The translations under genes were made by a program, and so were the position numbers. From Kiritimatiellia bacterium (GTDB taxonomy: Bacteria; Verrucomicrobiota; Kiritimatiellia; RFP12; DVOR01): a stretch of DNA of 14,287 bases. Positions 6,734 through 13,586 of the stretch are shown piece after piece (positions within the stretch are counted from its first letter, which is position 1; each line of letters begins with the position of its first letter). The notes under the pieces are model-generated. The model was given only the letters and a program-made list of their open reading frames with translations. It did no database searches and had not been told where the DNA came from. The stretch is from the NCBI GenBank assembly GCA_900771325.1, contig CAAGNN010000127.1, forward strand, positions 1-14,287, given 5' to 3'.

Positions 6734-7564
6734 ATGAACCGCACCTCCCCCAGCGACGTCAAGGCCTGGTGCATCTCGCGCGGCTTCCACCCGAACAAGA
6801 CCCTCGGGCAGAACTTCCTCATCGACCGCAACATCCTGAGTTCCATCGTCGAGGCCGTCGGCGTGGCGCCCGGCGCGCACGTCCTGGAGGTCGGCCCCGG
6901 CCTGGGTGTGATGACCGAGGCGCTCTTGGAGCACGGCGTGCGCCTGACCGCCATCGAGAAGGACCCCGCCCTGGCCGAGTGGCTGCGCACCGACCTCCTC
7001 CCCCGCTTCCCCGACACCTTCGAGCTGCGCGAGGGCGATGCCCTCAAGGCCGATTGGCCCACCCTCCTCGCCGGCGAGGGCTTCGCGGCCTTCGCCTCCA
7101 ACCTGCCCTACTCGGTGGGCACGCGCATCCTGATGGACCTGCTTTGCCAGGAGCGCGCCCCCGACCGCTTGGTGATGCTGCTCCAGCAGGAGGTGGCCGA
7201 GCGCCTGGCCGCCGCCCCGGGCACCCCCGAGCGCGGCACCGCCGGCGTCTGGACCCAGCTCGACTACGACGTGCGCATCGTCCGCCTCGTCAAGCCCGCC
7301 TGCTTCTGGCCGCCGCCAGAGGTGACCAGCGCGGTGGTGGCCCTGACGCGACATCGACGCTCGACGCTCGACGCGGCGGGCAAGGCGCGGCTGCGCGCGC
7401 TCGCCAAACACCTCTTCACCCAACGGCGCAAGCAGCTGGGCACGGTCTTGCGCAAGTCGCCCGCGCCCTTCTGCGCCATCCAGCCCGCGGCTGCGGGCAT
7501 CGACCCCACGCGCCGGGCCGAGACCCTCACGCTCCCGGAGTGGGAAGCGCTGGTGCGGAACTGA
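6734..7564 (+). CDS. rsmA: 16S rRNA dimethyladenosine transferase RsmA (KsgA)
   Basis: Cytoplasmic SAM-dependent enzyme that dimethylates two adjacent adenosines in the 3'-terminal hairpin of 16S rRNA during late 30S assembly. 276 residues, normal length. Motifs seen: KTLGQNFLID (22-31), SAM-binding LEVGPGLG (51-58), acidic E75 that holds the ribose, GDAL (101-104), the catalytic NLPY (123-126), QEVAERL, FWPPPEVTSAVV, and the C-terminal FTQRRKQLGTVL typical of KsgA. It starts 4 bp after the surA-like gene with only a weak ribosome site, so coupling is likely. The next gene has a strong ribosome site overlapping this stop codon. Codon third positions are C-rich at the start and more G-rich towards the end, opposite to most neighbours. 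Confidence 0.96.
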   Translation: MNRTSPSDVKAWCISRGFHPNKTLGQNFLIDRNILSSIVEAVGVAPGAHVLEVGPGLGVMTEALLEHGVRLTAIEKDPALAEWLRTDLLPRFPDTFELREGDALKADWPTLLAGEGFAAFASNLPYSVGTRILMDLLCQERAPDRLVMLLQQEVAERLAAAPGTPERGTAGVWTQLDYDVRIVRLVKPACFWPPPEVTSAVVALTRHRRSTLDAAGKARLRALAKHLFTQRRKQLGTVLRKSPAPFCAIQPAAAGIDPTRRAETLTLPEWEALVRN

Positions 7565-7576
7565 AAGGAGGCCCCG

Positions 7577-8347
7577 ATGATCCAAGACATTTCCCTGCCC
7601 CTGACGCTCTTCCCCGAGCGTTCGGCGCGCCCGGGCGACTGGGTGCTCTTCTGCAAGGGCCCCGAGGTGGCCTTTGCGCCGTGGTCGCCCGTGGCGAAGA
7701 TCTCCTCGCCGCTGGTGGCGGTGGGCGAGAGCGGTCTCTTCCTGGGGGCCGTGCCCGGGATGGAGCCCGGCAGTGCCCAGCGGCTGCGCGCACTCGCCGA
7801 TGACAACCTCCGCTTCGGCGCCTTTACCGCCCTGCACCTGGCCCAATGGCTCCTGCGCCACCGCTACTGCGGCCGCTGCGGCGGGCCCCTGGTGCGCGAG
7901 GGCACGGCCCTACACTGCGTCGACTGCGCGCTGGAGCACTATCCCACCATCGCCCCAGCCGTCATCCTCGGGCTCGTCCACCAAGGCCGCCTCCTGGTCA
8001 CGCGCTACGCCAACCGCCCCTACCGCGGTCCGGCGCTCGTGGCCGGCTACTGCGAGGTGGGCGAAACGGTCGAGGAGACCTGCCGCCGCGAGGCGTTGGA
8101 GGAGACCGGGCTGAAGGTCGGCGCGTTGCGCTACTTCGCCTCCCAACCCTGGGGCCTGAGCGGTTCGCTGCTCCTGGGCTTCTTCGGCGAGGTGGCCGAG
8201 GACACCGTCACCCTGGCCGATGGCGAACTCTCCGAGGCCCGCTGGCTCGCCCCCGACGAACTGCCCCCGCCCCCGGATGCCGCCGGCCCCCTCTCCCTCA
8301 CCGCCACGATGATTGCCGCCTTCAAGCAGGGCACCATCGCGCGCTGA
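7577..8347 (+). CDS. nudC: NAD(H) diphosphatase NudC (Nudix, zinc-binding)
   Basis: A 256-residue Nudix hydrolase that splits NADH/NAD+ into NMN(H) and AMP and, in E. coli, removes NAD caps from RNA 5' ends. Seen: a variable N-terminal domain (1-95), a zinc ribbon with Cys98, Cys101, Cys114 and Cys117, the EHYPTIAPAVI strand, a perfect Nudix box GX5EX7REUXEEXGU (157-179), and the SQPW motif (189-192) followed by GSLLLGF, the hallmark that separates NudC from other Nudix enzymes. The start has an almost ideal Shine-Dalgarno, AAAGGAGG (7564-7571), the strongest in this operon, suggesting independent and efficient initiation. Sits between rsmA and murF in a plus-strand run; no direct pathway link with them is apparent. 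Confidence 0.94.
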   Translation: MIQDISLPLTLFPERSARPGDWVLFCKGPEVAFAPWSPVAKISSPLVAVGESGLFLGAVPGMEPGSAQRLRALADDNLRFGAFTALHLAQWLLRHRYCGRCGGPLVREGTALHCVDCALEHYPTIAPAVILGLVHQGRLLVTRYANRPYRGPALVAGYCEVGETVEETCRREALEETGLKVGALRYFASQPWGLSGSLLLGFFGEVAEDTVTLADGELSEARWLAPDELPPPPDAAGPLSLTATMIAAFKQGTIAR

Positions 8348-8373
8348 GCCCCCAACCGGAAAGGTCCCTCCCC

Positions 8374-9777
8374 ATGCCCCACGCTCTCCGCCCCGAATTG
8401 TCTGCCGCCAACCTCGCGCAGTGGACCGCCGGCACCTGGAATGTGCCGCCCACCTTCCCCATCACCTCCGTCACGCAAGATAGCCGCAAGGTTCGCCTTG
8501 GCGCGCTCTACGTGGCCCTGCGCGGCGAGCGCTTCGATGGCCACGCCTTCGTCCCGGCAGCCTTCAAGGCCGGCGCCACCGCGGCCCTGGTCAGCGACCA
8601 GTGGGCCCCGCCGGCGGACGTCTCGGGCCTGCCCCTGCTGCGGGTGAAGGACCCGGCCAAGGCCCTCCTCGCTCTCGCCTCGGGCTACCGCACCGCCCTC
8701 GGCTGCACCATCCTGGGCGTGACCGGCTCGGCCGGCAAGACGACCCTCAAGGAGTTGGCCGCGGCGATGCTCTCGGGTCTGGGCGCGGTGGGGGCCACCC
8801 CCGAGAACCTCAACAACGAGATCGGCCTGCCCCTCTCGCTGCTCAACCTCGCGCCGGAGGTCCGCTCGGCCGTCATCGAGGCGGGCATCAGCCACCCCGG
8901 CGATATGGATCCGCTCGCCTCGACCCTCCGCCCGGATGGCGCGGTCATCACCTGCATCGGCCCGGCGCACATCGCCCACTTCGGCACCGAGCGCGCCATC
9001 GCCGCCGAGAAGGCCAAGCTCCTCGCCGCCGTCCCGCCCGAGGGCTTCGCCGTCCTCCCCCTGGCCGCGCACGAGTTTGAGACCCTGCGCGCGGCCTGCC
9101 GTTGCCGCGTGGTCACCTGCGCGCTGATGGCCGAGGGCGCCAGCGAGCAGCCCGCCGCTGACTACGTGGGCGAGCCGCTGGCCAAGGGCGTGGTACGCGT
9201 CTACCGCGGGGAAGAGCCGGCCGTCCTCCTGGAAAGCGGCCTCTGCGGCGAACACAACGCCTCCAACGTCCTCCTCGCCTACGCCGCCGCCCGCGAATGT
9301 GGTGCTACCGCCGCCCAAGCGCTCGCGGGGCTGGCCACCTTCAAGGCCCCGCCCATGCGCTGGGAGAGCACCCCCGTCGGTCCCTACACGGTCATCAACG
9401 ACGCTTACAACGCCAATCCCCTCTCGATGTGCGCGGCCCTCGAGACCTTCGCCGGCACCGACGCCCCCGCCGGCAAGGTGGCCTGTGTGGGCGATATGCT
9501 CGAGCTCGGCACCGAGAGCGCGGCCCTCCACCGCGCGGTGGGCGAAGCCTCCGGCAACGGCCCCTGGCGGCTGCTCATCGCCATTGGCCCGGAGTCGCGC
9601 GCCCTCCTGGAAGGGGCCATCGCCGCCGGTTATCCTCCCTCGCAGACCGCTTGGTTCCCCTCGGCCGCCGAAGCCGCCGCCGAGCTTCCCCTCCTCCTGC
9701 GCGCCGGCGACACCCTCCTCCTCAAAGCCTCGCGTGGGATGGCCCTGGAGGCGCTTATCCACTCGCTCTGCTCGTGA
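8374..9777 (+). CDS. murF: UDP-MurNAc-tripeptide:D-Ala-D-Ala ligase MurF
   Basis: Cytoplasmic ligase that adds D-Ala-D-Ala to UDP-MurNAc-tripeptide, ending soluble peptidoglycan precursor synthesis. 467 residues, normal length. Seen: N-terminal uridine-binding domain with TQDSRKV (34-40) and a Lys-less LYVALRGERFDGHAF strand, ATP P-loop GVTGSAGKTT (115-124), NNEIGLP (147-153), EAGISHPGDM, the central-domain HIAHFGT, CGEHNASN (291-298), and DAYNANP (343-349), the signature that distinguishes MurF from MurC-E. It starts after GGAAAGG, 26 bp behind nudC; a long in-frame extension back to 7846 overlaps nudC and has no homology. Here murF stands outside a dcw-type cluster. Overlapping long minus-strand frames are shadows of its C-rich codons. 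Confidence 0.96.
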   Translation: MPHALRPELSAANLAQWTAGTWNVPPTFPITSVTQDSRKVRLGALYVALRGERFDGHAFVPAAFKAGATAALVSDQWAPPADVSGLPLLRVKDPAKALLALASGYRTALGCTILGVTGSAGKTTLKELAAAMLSGLGAVGATPENLNNEIGLPLSLLNLAPEVRSAVIEAGISHPGDMDPLASTLRPDGAVITCIGPAHIAHFGTERAIAAEKAKLLAAVPPEGFAVLPLAAHEFETLRAACRCRVVTCALMAEGASEQPAADYVGEPLAKGVVRVYRGEEPAVLLESGLCGEHNASNVLLAYAAARECGATAAQALAGLATFKAPPMRWESTPVGPYTVINDAYNANPLSMCAALETFAGTDAPAGKVACVGDMLELGTESAALHRAVGEASGNGPWRLLIAIGPESRALLEGAIAAGYPPSQTAWFPSAAEAAAELPLLLRAGDTLLLKASRGMALEALIHSLCS

Positions 9778-9787
9778 TGAGCGCCTC

Positions 9788-9836
9788 TAGCGAACAGCGA
9801 ACAGCCGACAGCTGACAGCCGCGTTCCGCGACGGAT
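9788..9836. repeat. Dispersed GCTGTC-rich element, copy 2 (inverted)
   Basis: Between murF and the flippase gene, CGAACAG/CGACAG/TGACAG repeats (9791-9819) run into GCGTTCCGCGACGG (9821-9834), the exact reverse complement of the 14-mer at 131-144. The element fills nearly the whole 65-bp gap and lies next to the flippase start, whose ribosome site is weak. It may therefore have been inserted into the operon. Confidence 0.75.
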
Positions 9837-9842
9837 GAACGA

Positions 9843-11150
9843 ATGGCAAGAGAAGTGTCTTTCCCACGGCTCAGACGGGGTTTGCAAAGTATGCGCCAGC
9901 GCTGTCCGCTCTCTCCCTACTGGCGCAACGCGCTGATGGTCTTTCTGGCGATGCGCCTGGGGGATGCCGTCAATGCCGTCACGGGGCTCTGGGCCATTCC
10001 GCGCGCGTTGGGGGCTGAGCGGCTGGGGGCCGTCCTGCCGCTGCTCCAATTCGGCGCGGTTCTCACCCTGCCGATGACCGTCCTCTGCACTGTCTTTACG
10101 CGGACCCTCTGCGCCTACATCGTCGCCGGCGAGCAGACCAAGGCCCGCGGCCTCTTGCGCGACACCCTCCTCCTCGCCCTCCTCTGTCTGGCCCTCGGCC
10201 TGGGCGCGCTCGCCTGCGGCATCGTCCCGCCCCTCTGCCGTTGCCTGGATATCCCGGTCAGCCCGGCCACCGCCACCCTCGCCCTCGTCTCGGCCCTCCT
10301 CGCCGCGCTCGCTCCGATGTCCACCGCAGCCCTTCAAGCCACCAAACGCTTCGGCGCGATGGCCCTGGGCACCCTCCTGGCCGCCCCGGCGCGCCTCGCG
10401 GCGATGCTCTTGCTCTTGCCCTCCCTCGGCCTCGCGGGCTACTTCCTCGGCCAGAGTCTGCCTTTGCTCCTGACCGCCGCCGTCGCCCTCCTCGCCCTCC
10501 GCCCGCTCCTCCGCCGCGCCCCCGGCACCTCGCTCCCCTTCGGCCTCTGGTTCGCCGACCTCCGTCCCCTGGCGCGCTACACCCTCTGGGTCGCCCTGGG
10601 GGCCCTCGTGGCCGCCCTCCAAGGCGCCGCCGTCACCTTCGCCATCCGCCACCGTCTGACCGCCGACGCCTCGGCCGCCTACTACCTTCTCTCCCGCTTC
10701 GCCGAGCTCGCCACCTACTGCGGCACCACCCTCGCCCTCGTCCTCTTCCCCTACGCCGTCGAGGCCCGCGAGCGCCAGCAGCCCTCCCGCCCCCTCCTCC
10801 GCCGCACCGGTACCCTCCTTCTCGCTGGCGGACTCCTCCTCTCCGGCGGCCTCTTCTTTGCCCTGCCTCCGCTCTTCCGCCTGCTGCCCACCTACGCCCC
10901 CTACGCGCCCTACGCCCCTTGGGGCGCCTACCTCGCCCTCACCACCACCCTCAACGCCCTCTCGACCCTCCACTTCTCCCACGCGATGGCCCGCAACGAC
11001 TTCCGTTGGCTCGCTATCGCCGCCCCCGCCGCCCTCGCCACCGCCGCCCTCTTCCTCCTCTCCCCCGCTCTCTCCCTCCCCGGTGCCCTCCATCGACTCT
11101 TCGCCGTCGCCCTCATCCAGTGCCTCGCCACCCTCGCCCTGCGCGACTAA
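9843..11150 (+). CDS. MOP/Wzx-like polysaccharide or lipid flippase
   Basis: A 435-residue polytopic inner-membrane protein with about a dozen hydrophobic segments and basic connecting loops, organised like the multidrug/oligosaccharidyl-lipid/polysaccharide (MOP) superfamily: an N-terminal amphipathic entry (LRRGLQSMRQR), a first helix with AMRLGDAVNAVTGLWAIPRALGAERLG (Wzx/MATE proteins have a similar 'PrxLGxxxxG' after helix 1), a half-way repeat boundary near residues 235-260, and the second half starting again with a helix around residue 240. It probably moves a lipid-linked sugar across the inner membrane, but the substrate is not readable; MurJ itself is not supported by motifs. A low-complexity TYAPYAPYAPWGAY loop lies at about 349-362. 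The ribosome site is weak and a dispersed repeat precedes it. Codon third positions become overwhelmingly C near the end. Confidence 0.72.
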   Translation: MAREVSFPRLRRGLQSMRQRCPLSPYWRNALMVFLAMRLGDAVNAVTGLWAIPRALGAERLGAVLPLLQFGAVLTLPMTVLCTVFTRTLCAYIVAGEQTKARGLLRDTLLLALLCLALGLGALACGIVPPLCRCLDIPVSPATATLALVSALLAALAPMSTAALQATKRFGAMALGTLLAAPARLAAMLLLLPSLGLAGYFLGQSLPLLLTAAVALLALRPLLRRAPGTSLPFGLWFADLRPLARYTLWVALGALVAALQGAAVTFAIRHRLTADASAAYYLLSRFAELATYCGTTLALVLFPYAVEARERQQPSRPLLRRTGTLLLAGGLLLSGGLFFALPPLFRLLPTYAPYAPYAPWGAYLALTTTLNALSTLHFSHAMARNDFRWLAIAAPAALATAALFLLSPALSLPGALHRLFAVALIQCLATLALRD

Positions 11151-11180
11151 AAACGAGCGGCGGCCCGGTCGGGTCGCCGC
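11149..11180 (-). terminator. Rho-independent terminator of rpsA
   Basis: On the minus strand a GCGGCG/CGCCGC stem with an inner CCC/GGG stem and one G-U pair (11157-11180) is followed by TCGTTTTTA (11155-11149). The U-tract is present only for minus-strand transcripts, so it serves rpsA, 28 nt after its stop codon. It overlaps the end of the convergent flippase gene. Confidence 0.85.
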
Positions 11181-11207
11181 TGCGTTGGGAATGAAGAGGC
11201 GTGAGCC

Positions 11208-12950
11208 TTACTTCTGGCCGGGCTGCCACTCCTCGGAGGAAGCGAAGGCCTCCTCGAAGGCGTTGGCGAAGGAGCCAAGCGGCGCGGAGATGGTCGAGAC
11301 GTCGCTCTCGGCCTCAGCCGTCAAGCGGGCCACCTCGCCCTCGTCCATATTGACCGCCTTGATCGAGAGGCCGATGCGGCGCTCTTCGCGGTCAATCTTG
11401 ATGATACGCGCTTCGACCTCCTGGCCCACCTTGAGGGCGTCCTTGACCTTCTCGATGCGCTGATCGGAGATCTGGGAGATGTGCACCAGGCCATCCACGC
11501 CATCCTCGAGCTCAACGAAAGCGCCGAAGGAAGCGATCTTGGAGACCTTGCCCTTGACGATCTGGCCGATGTGGTAGGTGGAGGCGATGGAAGCCCACGG
11601 ATCGGTCTGGGCCTGCTTGAGGCCAAGGCTGATGCGCTGGTTGGCGGCGTCGATCTCGAGGACGATGGCCTCGACGGTCTGGCCCTTCTGCAGCACTTCG
11701 GAGGGGTGATTGATCTTGCGCGTCCAGGACATATCCGAGACGTGGATCATGCCATCGATGCCCTCTTCCATCTCGACGAAGGCGCCGTAGGTGGTGAAGT
11801 TGCGGACCTTACCGGAGATGCGCGAGCCCACCGGGTAGCGATCCTGGACGGTGTCCCAAGGATTGGCTTCGGTCTGGCGGATGCCCAGGGCAATCTTCTG
11901 GTTGGTGGAGTCGATGTTGAGGACCACCACGTCCACCTCGTCGCCGATGTTAAGCACATCGGAGGCGCGGGCAATACGCTTGGTCCAGCTGAACTCGGAG
12001 ACGTGCACCAAGCCCTCGATGCCGGGCTCGAGCTCGACGAACGCGCCGTAAGGAGCCAGGTTGACCACCTTGCCACGCAGACGCGACCCGACCGGGTAGC
12101 GAGCGTCGATGTTGTCCCACGGATTGCTCTGCGCCTGCTTGAGGCCCAGGGAGACGCGCTCGCGCTCCAGGTCCACATCCAGGATCATCACATCGAGCTC
12201 CTGGCCGACCTTGAGGAGTTCGGACGGGTGCTTGATGCGGCCCCAGCTCATATCGGTGATGTGCAGCAAGCCATCCATGCCATCCAGGTCCACGAACGCA
12301 CCGAAGTCGGTGATGTTCTTGACCTTGCCGTGGACAATCTGCCCCTTCTCGAGCTTGGCGAGCAGAGCGTGCTTCTTCTCGGCCATCTGCGCCTCGAGCA
12401 GCTCGCGGCGAGAGACGATGATGTTGCGACGCTCGTCGGAGATCTTGATGATCTTGAAGTCCTGCGGCGTGTCGGTGACGTAAATGTCCAGATCGCGCGA
12501 CGGATTGACGTCCACCTGCGAGCCCGGGAGGAACGCCTCCACGCCATCGACGGCCACGATCATGCCGCCACGAACCTTGCTCTTGATGACGCCGGAAACC
12601 GTGTCGCCTTCTTTGTACTTCGCGAGGATAGCCTCCCAGCGAATCTTCTCATCGGCCTGGCGCTTGGAGACCACCACCATGCCGTTATCCCCTTCGAGGT
12701 CGATCAGCAACACATCGAACGTGTCACCCACGTTCACCGCTTCAACATCCTCGAACTCATTGGCGTTGATCGACCCGGCCGACTTGCACCCGATATCCAC
12801 GAGCACTTCATTGCCGCGCTTGCCGGTGACCTTGCCCTTCACGATCGTGCCAGGCGCCGGAACGCTGTTCTGCTGATCCAACGCGGCGAGCAGTTCGTCG
12901 TAGAGAGCACCGGTCTTCTCGACCGCCTTCTGAGGTTTGCGAATAGCCAT
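11208..12950 (-). CDS. rpsA: 30S ribosomal protein S1
   Basis: mRNA-binding protein of the small subunit that recruits and unfolds mRNAs with weak ribosome sites. 580 residues, with six S1/OB domains at about 33-98, 114-182, 201-271, 286-358, 373-445 and 460-531, each of the last four showing the DFGAFV/PYGAFV/TYGAFV/SFGAFV strand followed by GLxHxSxxSW. The first two domains are divergent, as is usual for the ribosome-binding part. Six domains is the Gram-negative arrangement. The C-terminal tail (about 540-580) is acidic and Ser/Ala rich. The start (ATG at 12950) has no recognisable Shine-Dalgarno, only AGAAAG, and lies 17 nt after a short upstream ORF with a very strong one. Promoter at 13070-13099, terminator at 11149-11180. 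The plus-strand frame of equal length across it is a shadow. Confidence 0.97.
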   Translation of the reverse strand: MAIRKPQKAVEKTGALYDELLAALDQQNSVPAPGTIVKGKVTGKRGNEVLVDIGCKSAGSINANEFEDVEAVNVGDTFDVLLIDLEGDNGMVVVSKRQADEKIRWEAILAKYKEGDTVSGVIKSKVRGGMIVAVDGVEAFLPGSQVDVNPSRDLDIYVTDTPQDFKIIKISDERRNIIVSRRELLEAQMAEKKHALLAKLEKGQIVHGKVKNITDFGAFVDLDGMDGLLHITDMSWGRIKHPSELLKVGQELDVMILDVDLERERVSLGLKQAQSNPWDNIDARYPVGSRLRGKVVNLAPYGAFVELEPGIEGLVHVSEFSWTKRIARASDVLNIGDEVDVVVLNIDSTNQKIALGIRQTEANPWDTVQDRYPVGSRISGKVRNFTTYGAFVEMEEGIDGMIHVSDMSWTRKINHPSEVLQKGQTVEAIVLEIDAANQRISLGLKQAQTDPWASIASTYHIGQIVKGKVSKIASFGAFVELEDGVDGLVHISQISDQRIEKVKDALKVGQEVEARIIKIDREERRIGLSIKAVNMDEGEVARLTAEAESDVSTISAPLGSFANAFEEAFASSEEWQPGQK

Positions 12951-12967
12951 TTGGCTTTTACTTTCTG

Positions 12968-13036
12968 TTACGGGCGCGCTCCGCTTGGCTTTCCCGCAGG
13001 CTCCGCCGCGCGGTGGTTAAGCACCCGGTTGTTCAT
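12968..13036 (-). CDS. Upstream ORF / leader peptide of rpsA (22 codons)
   Basis: On the rpsA transcript an ATG at 13036 starts a 22-codon frame (MNNRVLNHRA...SGARP, basic and proline-containing) that stops with TAA at 12968, 17 nt before the rpsA start. It has GGGAGGAG (core GGAGG at 13045-13049) 8 nt before the ATG, the strongest ribosome site in the region, whereas rpsA has none. No membrane segment is visible. It could be a regulatory leader peptide that couples translation to rpsA, or a genuine small protein. The existence of frame and ribosome site is seen; the function is an inference. Confidence 0.55.
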   Translation of the reverse strand: MNNRVLNHRAAEPAGKPSGARP

Positions 13037-13069
13037 AATCCACTCCTCCCACGCAGGAGAAGTCCCCAA

Positions 13070-13099
13070 ACTATACCACACACCTCCCCGCCAATGCAA
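13070..13099 (-). promoter_or_regulatory. Promoter of rpsA
   Basis: Reading on the minus strand, TTGCAT (13099-13094) is followed after 18 bp by TATAGT (13075-13070), preceded by TGG, an extended -10. The predicted leader is about 112 nt and contains the 22-codon upstream ORF. The same TGG-TATA context occurs at the surA-like and 13490 promoters. Confidence 0.65.
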
Positions 13100-13113
13100 A
13101 CGCGCAGGAGATA

Positions 13114-13141
13114 ACAGAGGACGGATGACAGAGGACAGCTG
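13114..13141 (+). repeat. 14-bp tandem duplication
   Basis: ACAGAGGACGGATG (13114-13127) is followed at once by ACAGAGGACAGCTG (13128-13141), 11 of 14 positions identical. The sequence style (GACAG/GACGGATGA) resembles the elements at 131 and 9791, and the 14-bp period is the same, so it may be a third, degenerate member. Confidence 0.6.
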
Positions 13142-13220
13142 CTCGCTACGCTCGCGAGGTGCGGGCTGCGCCCGCGCGAGAGTGGCGGTTACGCCACCGA
13201 GAGGTGCGCCTCCGGCGCGT
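13141..13220. repeat. Chain of four short hairpins
   Basis: Four consecutive perfect stems: CTCGC/GCGAG (13142-13158), GCGGGC-TGC-GCCCGC (13161-13175), GTGGCG-GTTA-CGCCAC (13182-13197) and GCGCC-TCC-GGCGC (13206-13218). They are separated by short GCGAGA/CGAGAG-like linkers. None has a U-tract. This is a modular palindromic intergenic repeat; whether it acts as RNA or DNA is unknown. Confidence 0.75.
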
Positions 13221-13253
13221 TGAAGGATTTGCCGTGGCCTACACCCTCTTTCG

Positions 13254-13379
13254 CATCCGCCCCAGGTCTGATCTTCAACCCGGGGCGGGTCGGTCTTCAA
13301 CCCGGGGCGGGTCCGAGGTCAACCCGGGGCGGGTCGGGGGTCAACCCGGGGCGGGTCGGGGATGGACCCGGGGTGGGTC
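13254..13379. repeat. 22-bp tandem repeat array C
   Basis: Five units AACCCGGGGCGGGTC (last one GACCCGGGGTGGGTC) begin at 13277, 13299, 13321, 13343 and 13365, all 22 bp apart. The 7-bp spacers are GGTCTTC, CGAGGTC, GGGGGTC and GGGGATG. A sixth, inverted end unit CATCCGCCCCAGGTC lies at 13254-13268, sharing the GCATCCGCCCC edge with array B and, as its complement, with array A. It lies upstream of ATPase copy 2, as array B does for copy 1. Confidence 0.9.
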
Positions 13380-13382
13380 CAT

Positions 13383-13442
13383 TTATCGACTGGGTTATGA
13401 ACAAGGTTATCGACAGGCTTATCGACAACGCCTGTCGATAAG
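13383..13442. repeat. 12-bp iteron array, DnaA-box-like, with inverted last unit
   Basis: Four 12-bp direct units start at 13383 (TTATCGACTGGG), 13395 (TTATGAACAAGG), 13407 (TTATCGACAGGC) and 13419 (TTATCGACAACG). A fifth is inverted at 13431-13442 (CCTGTCGATAAG). Units 4 and 5 form a perfect 10-bp inverted repeat, CTTATCGACA/TGTCGATAAG, with a 5-nt loop (13418-13442). TTATCGACA differs by one base from the DnaA box consensus TTATCCACA. No dnaA, dnaN or replication initiator is in the window, so an origin cannot be claimed. Confidence 0.8.
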
Positions 13443-13489
13443 TCCCCTACCCCGCCGCCCGGGTCGCTCCTAAAGCCGGAGCAGAATTG

Positions 13490-13498
13490 TGGTATAAT
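13490..13498 (+). promoter_or_regulatory. Additional extended -10 promoter upstream of ATPase copy 2
   Basis: TGG followed by a perfect TATAAT (13493-13498), 70 bp upstream of the conserved ATPase promoter. Copy 1 lacks it. Transcripts from here would include a TCGCCC-CGAA-GGGCGA hairpin (13527-13542) that has no U-tract. Confidence 0.5.
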
Positions 13499-13536
13499 CC
13501 TCTTGTTCATTGACTGCCCCCCAAGCTCGCCCCGAA

Positions 13537-13582
13537 GGGCGAACAAACGCGCCGCATTATGCTATACTACACGCGCGGAGGA
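13537..13582 (+). promoter_or_regulatory. Extended -10 promoter cassette of ATPase copy 2
   Basis: TGC-TATACT (13560-13568) and GGAGGA (13577-13582) stand at the same distances from GGGCGAAC and from the ATG as in copy 1. The TTATGCTATACT block is identical in both copies, while the flanking bases differ. Confidence 0.7.
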
Positions 13583-13586
13583 TTTT

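Noticed and set aside
5647..11093. Long minus-strand frames opposite the surA-murF-flippase run (5647-7101, 6704-7861, 8131-9762, 9630-11093)
   Set aside because: Composition is the mirror of GC-rich third positions (Gly/Ala/Arg/Glu-rich, low complexity), with no motifs, while the plus strand encodes recognisable families.
11481..13223. 580-codon plus-strand frame across rpsA
   Set aside because: It is the antisense shadow of rpsA, with no domain or ribosome site; rpsA shows six clear S1 domains on the other strand.
13383..13442. Chromosomal origin of replication
   Set aside because: Only one-mismatch DnaA-like boxes are seen, and no dnaA, dnaN, gidA or AT-rich unwinding region is nearby; kept as an iteron array of unknown function.
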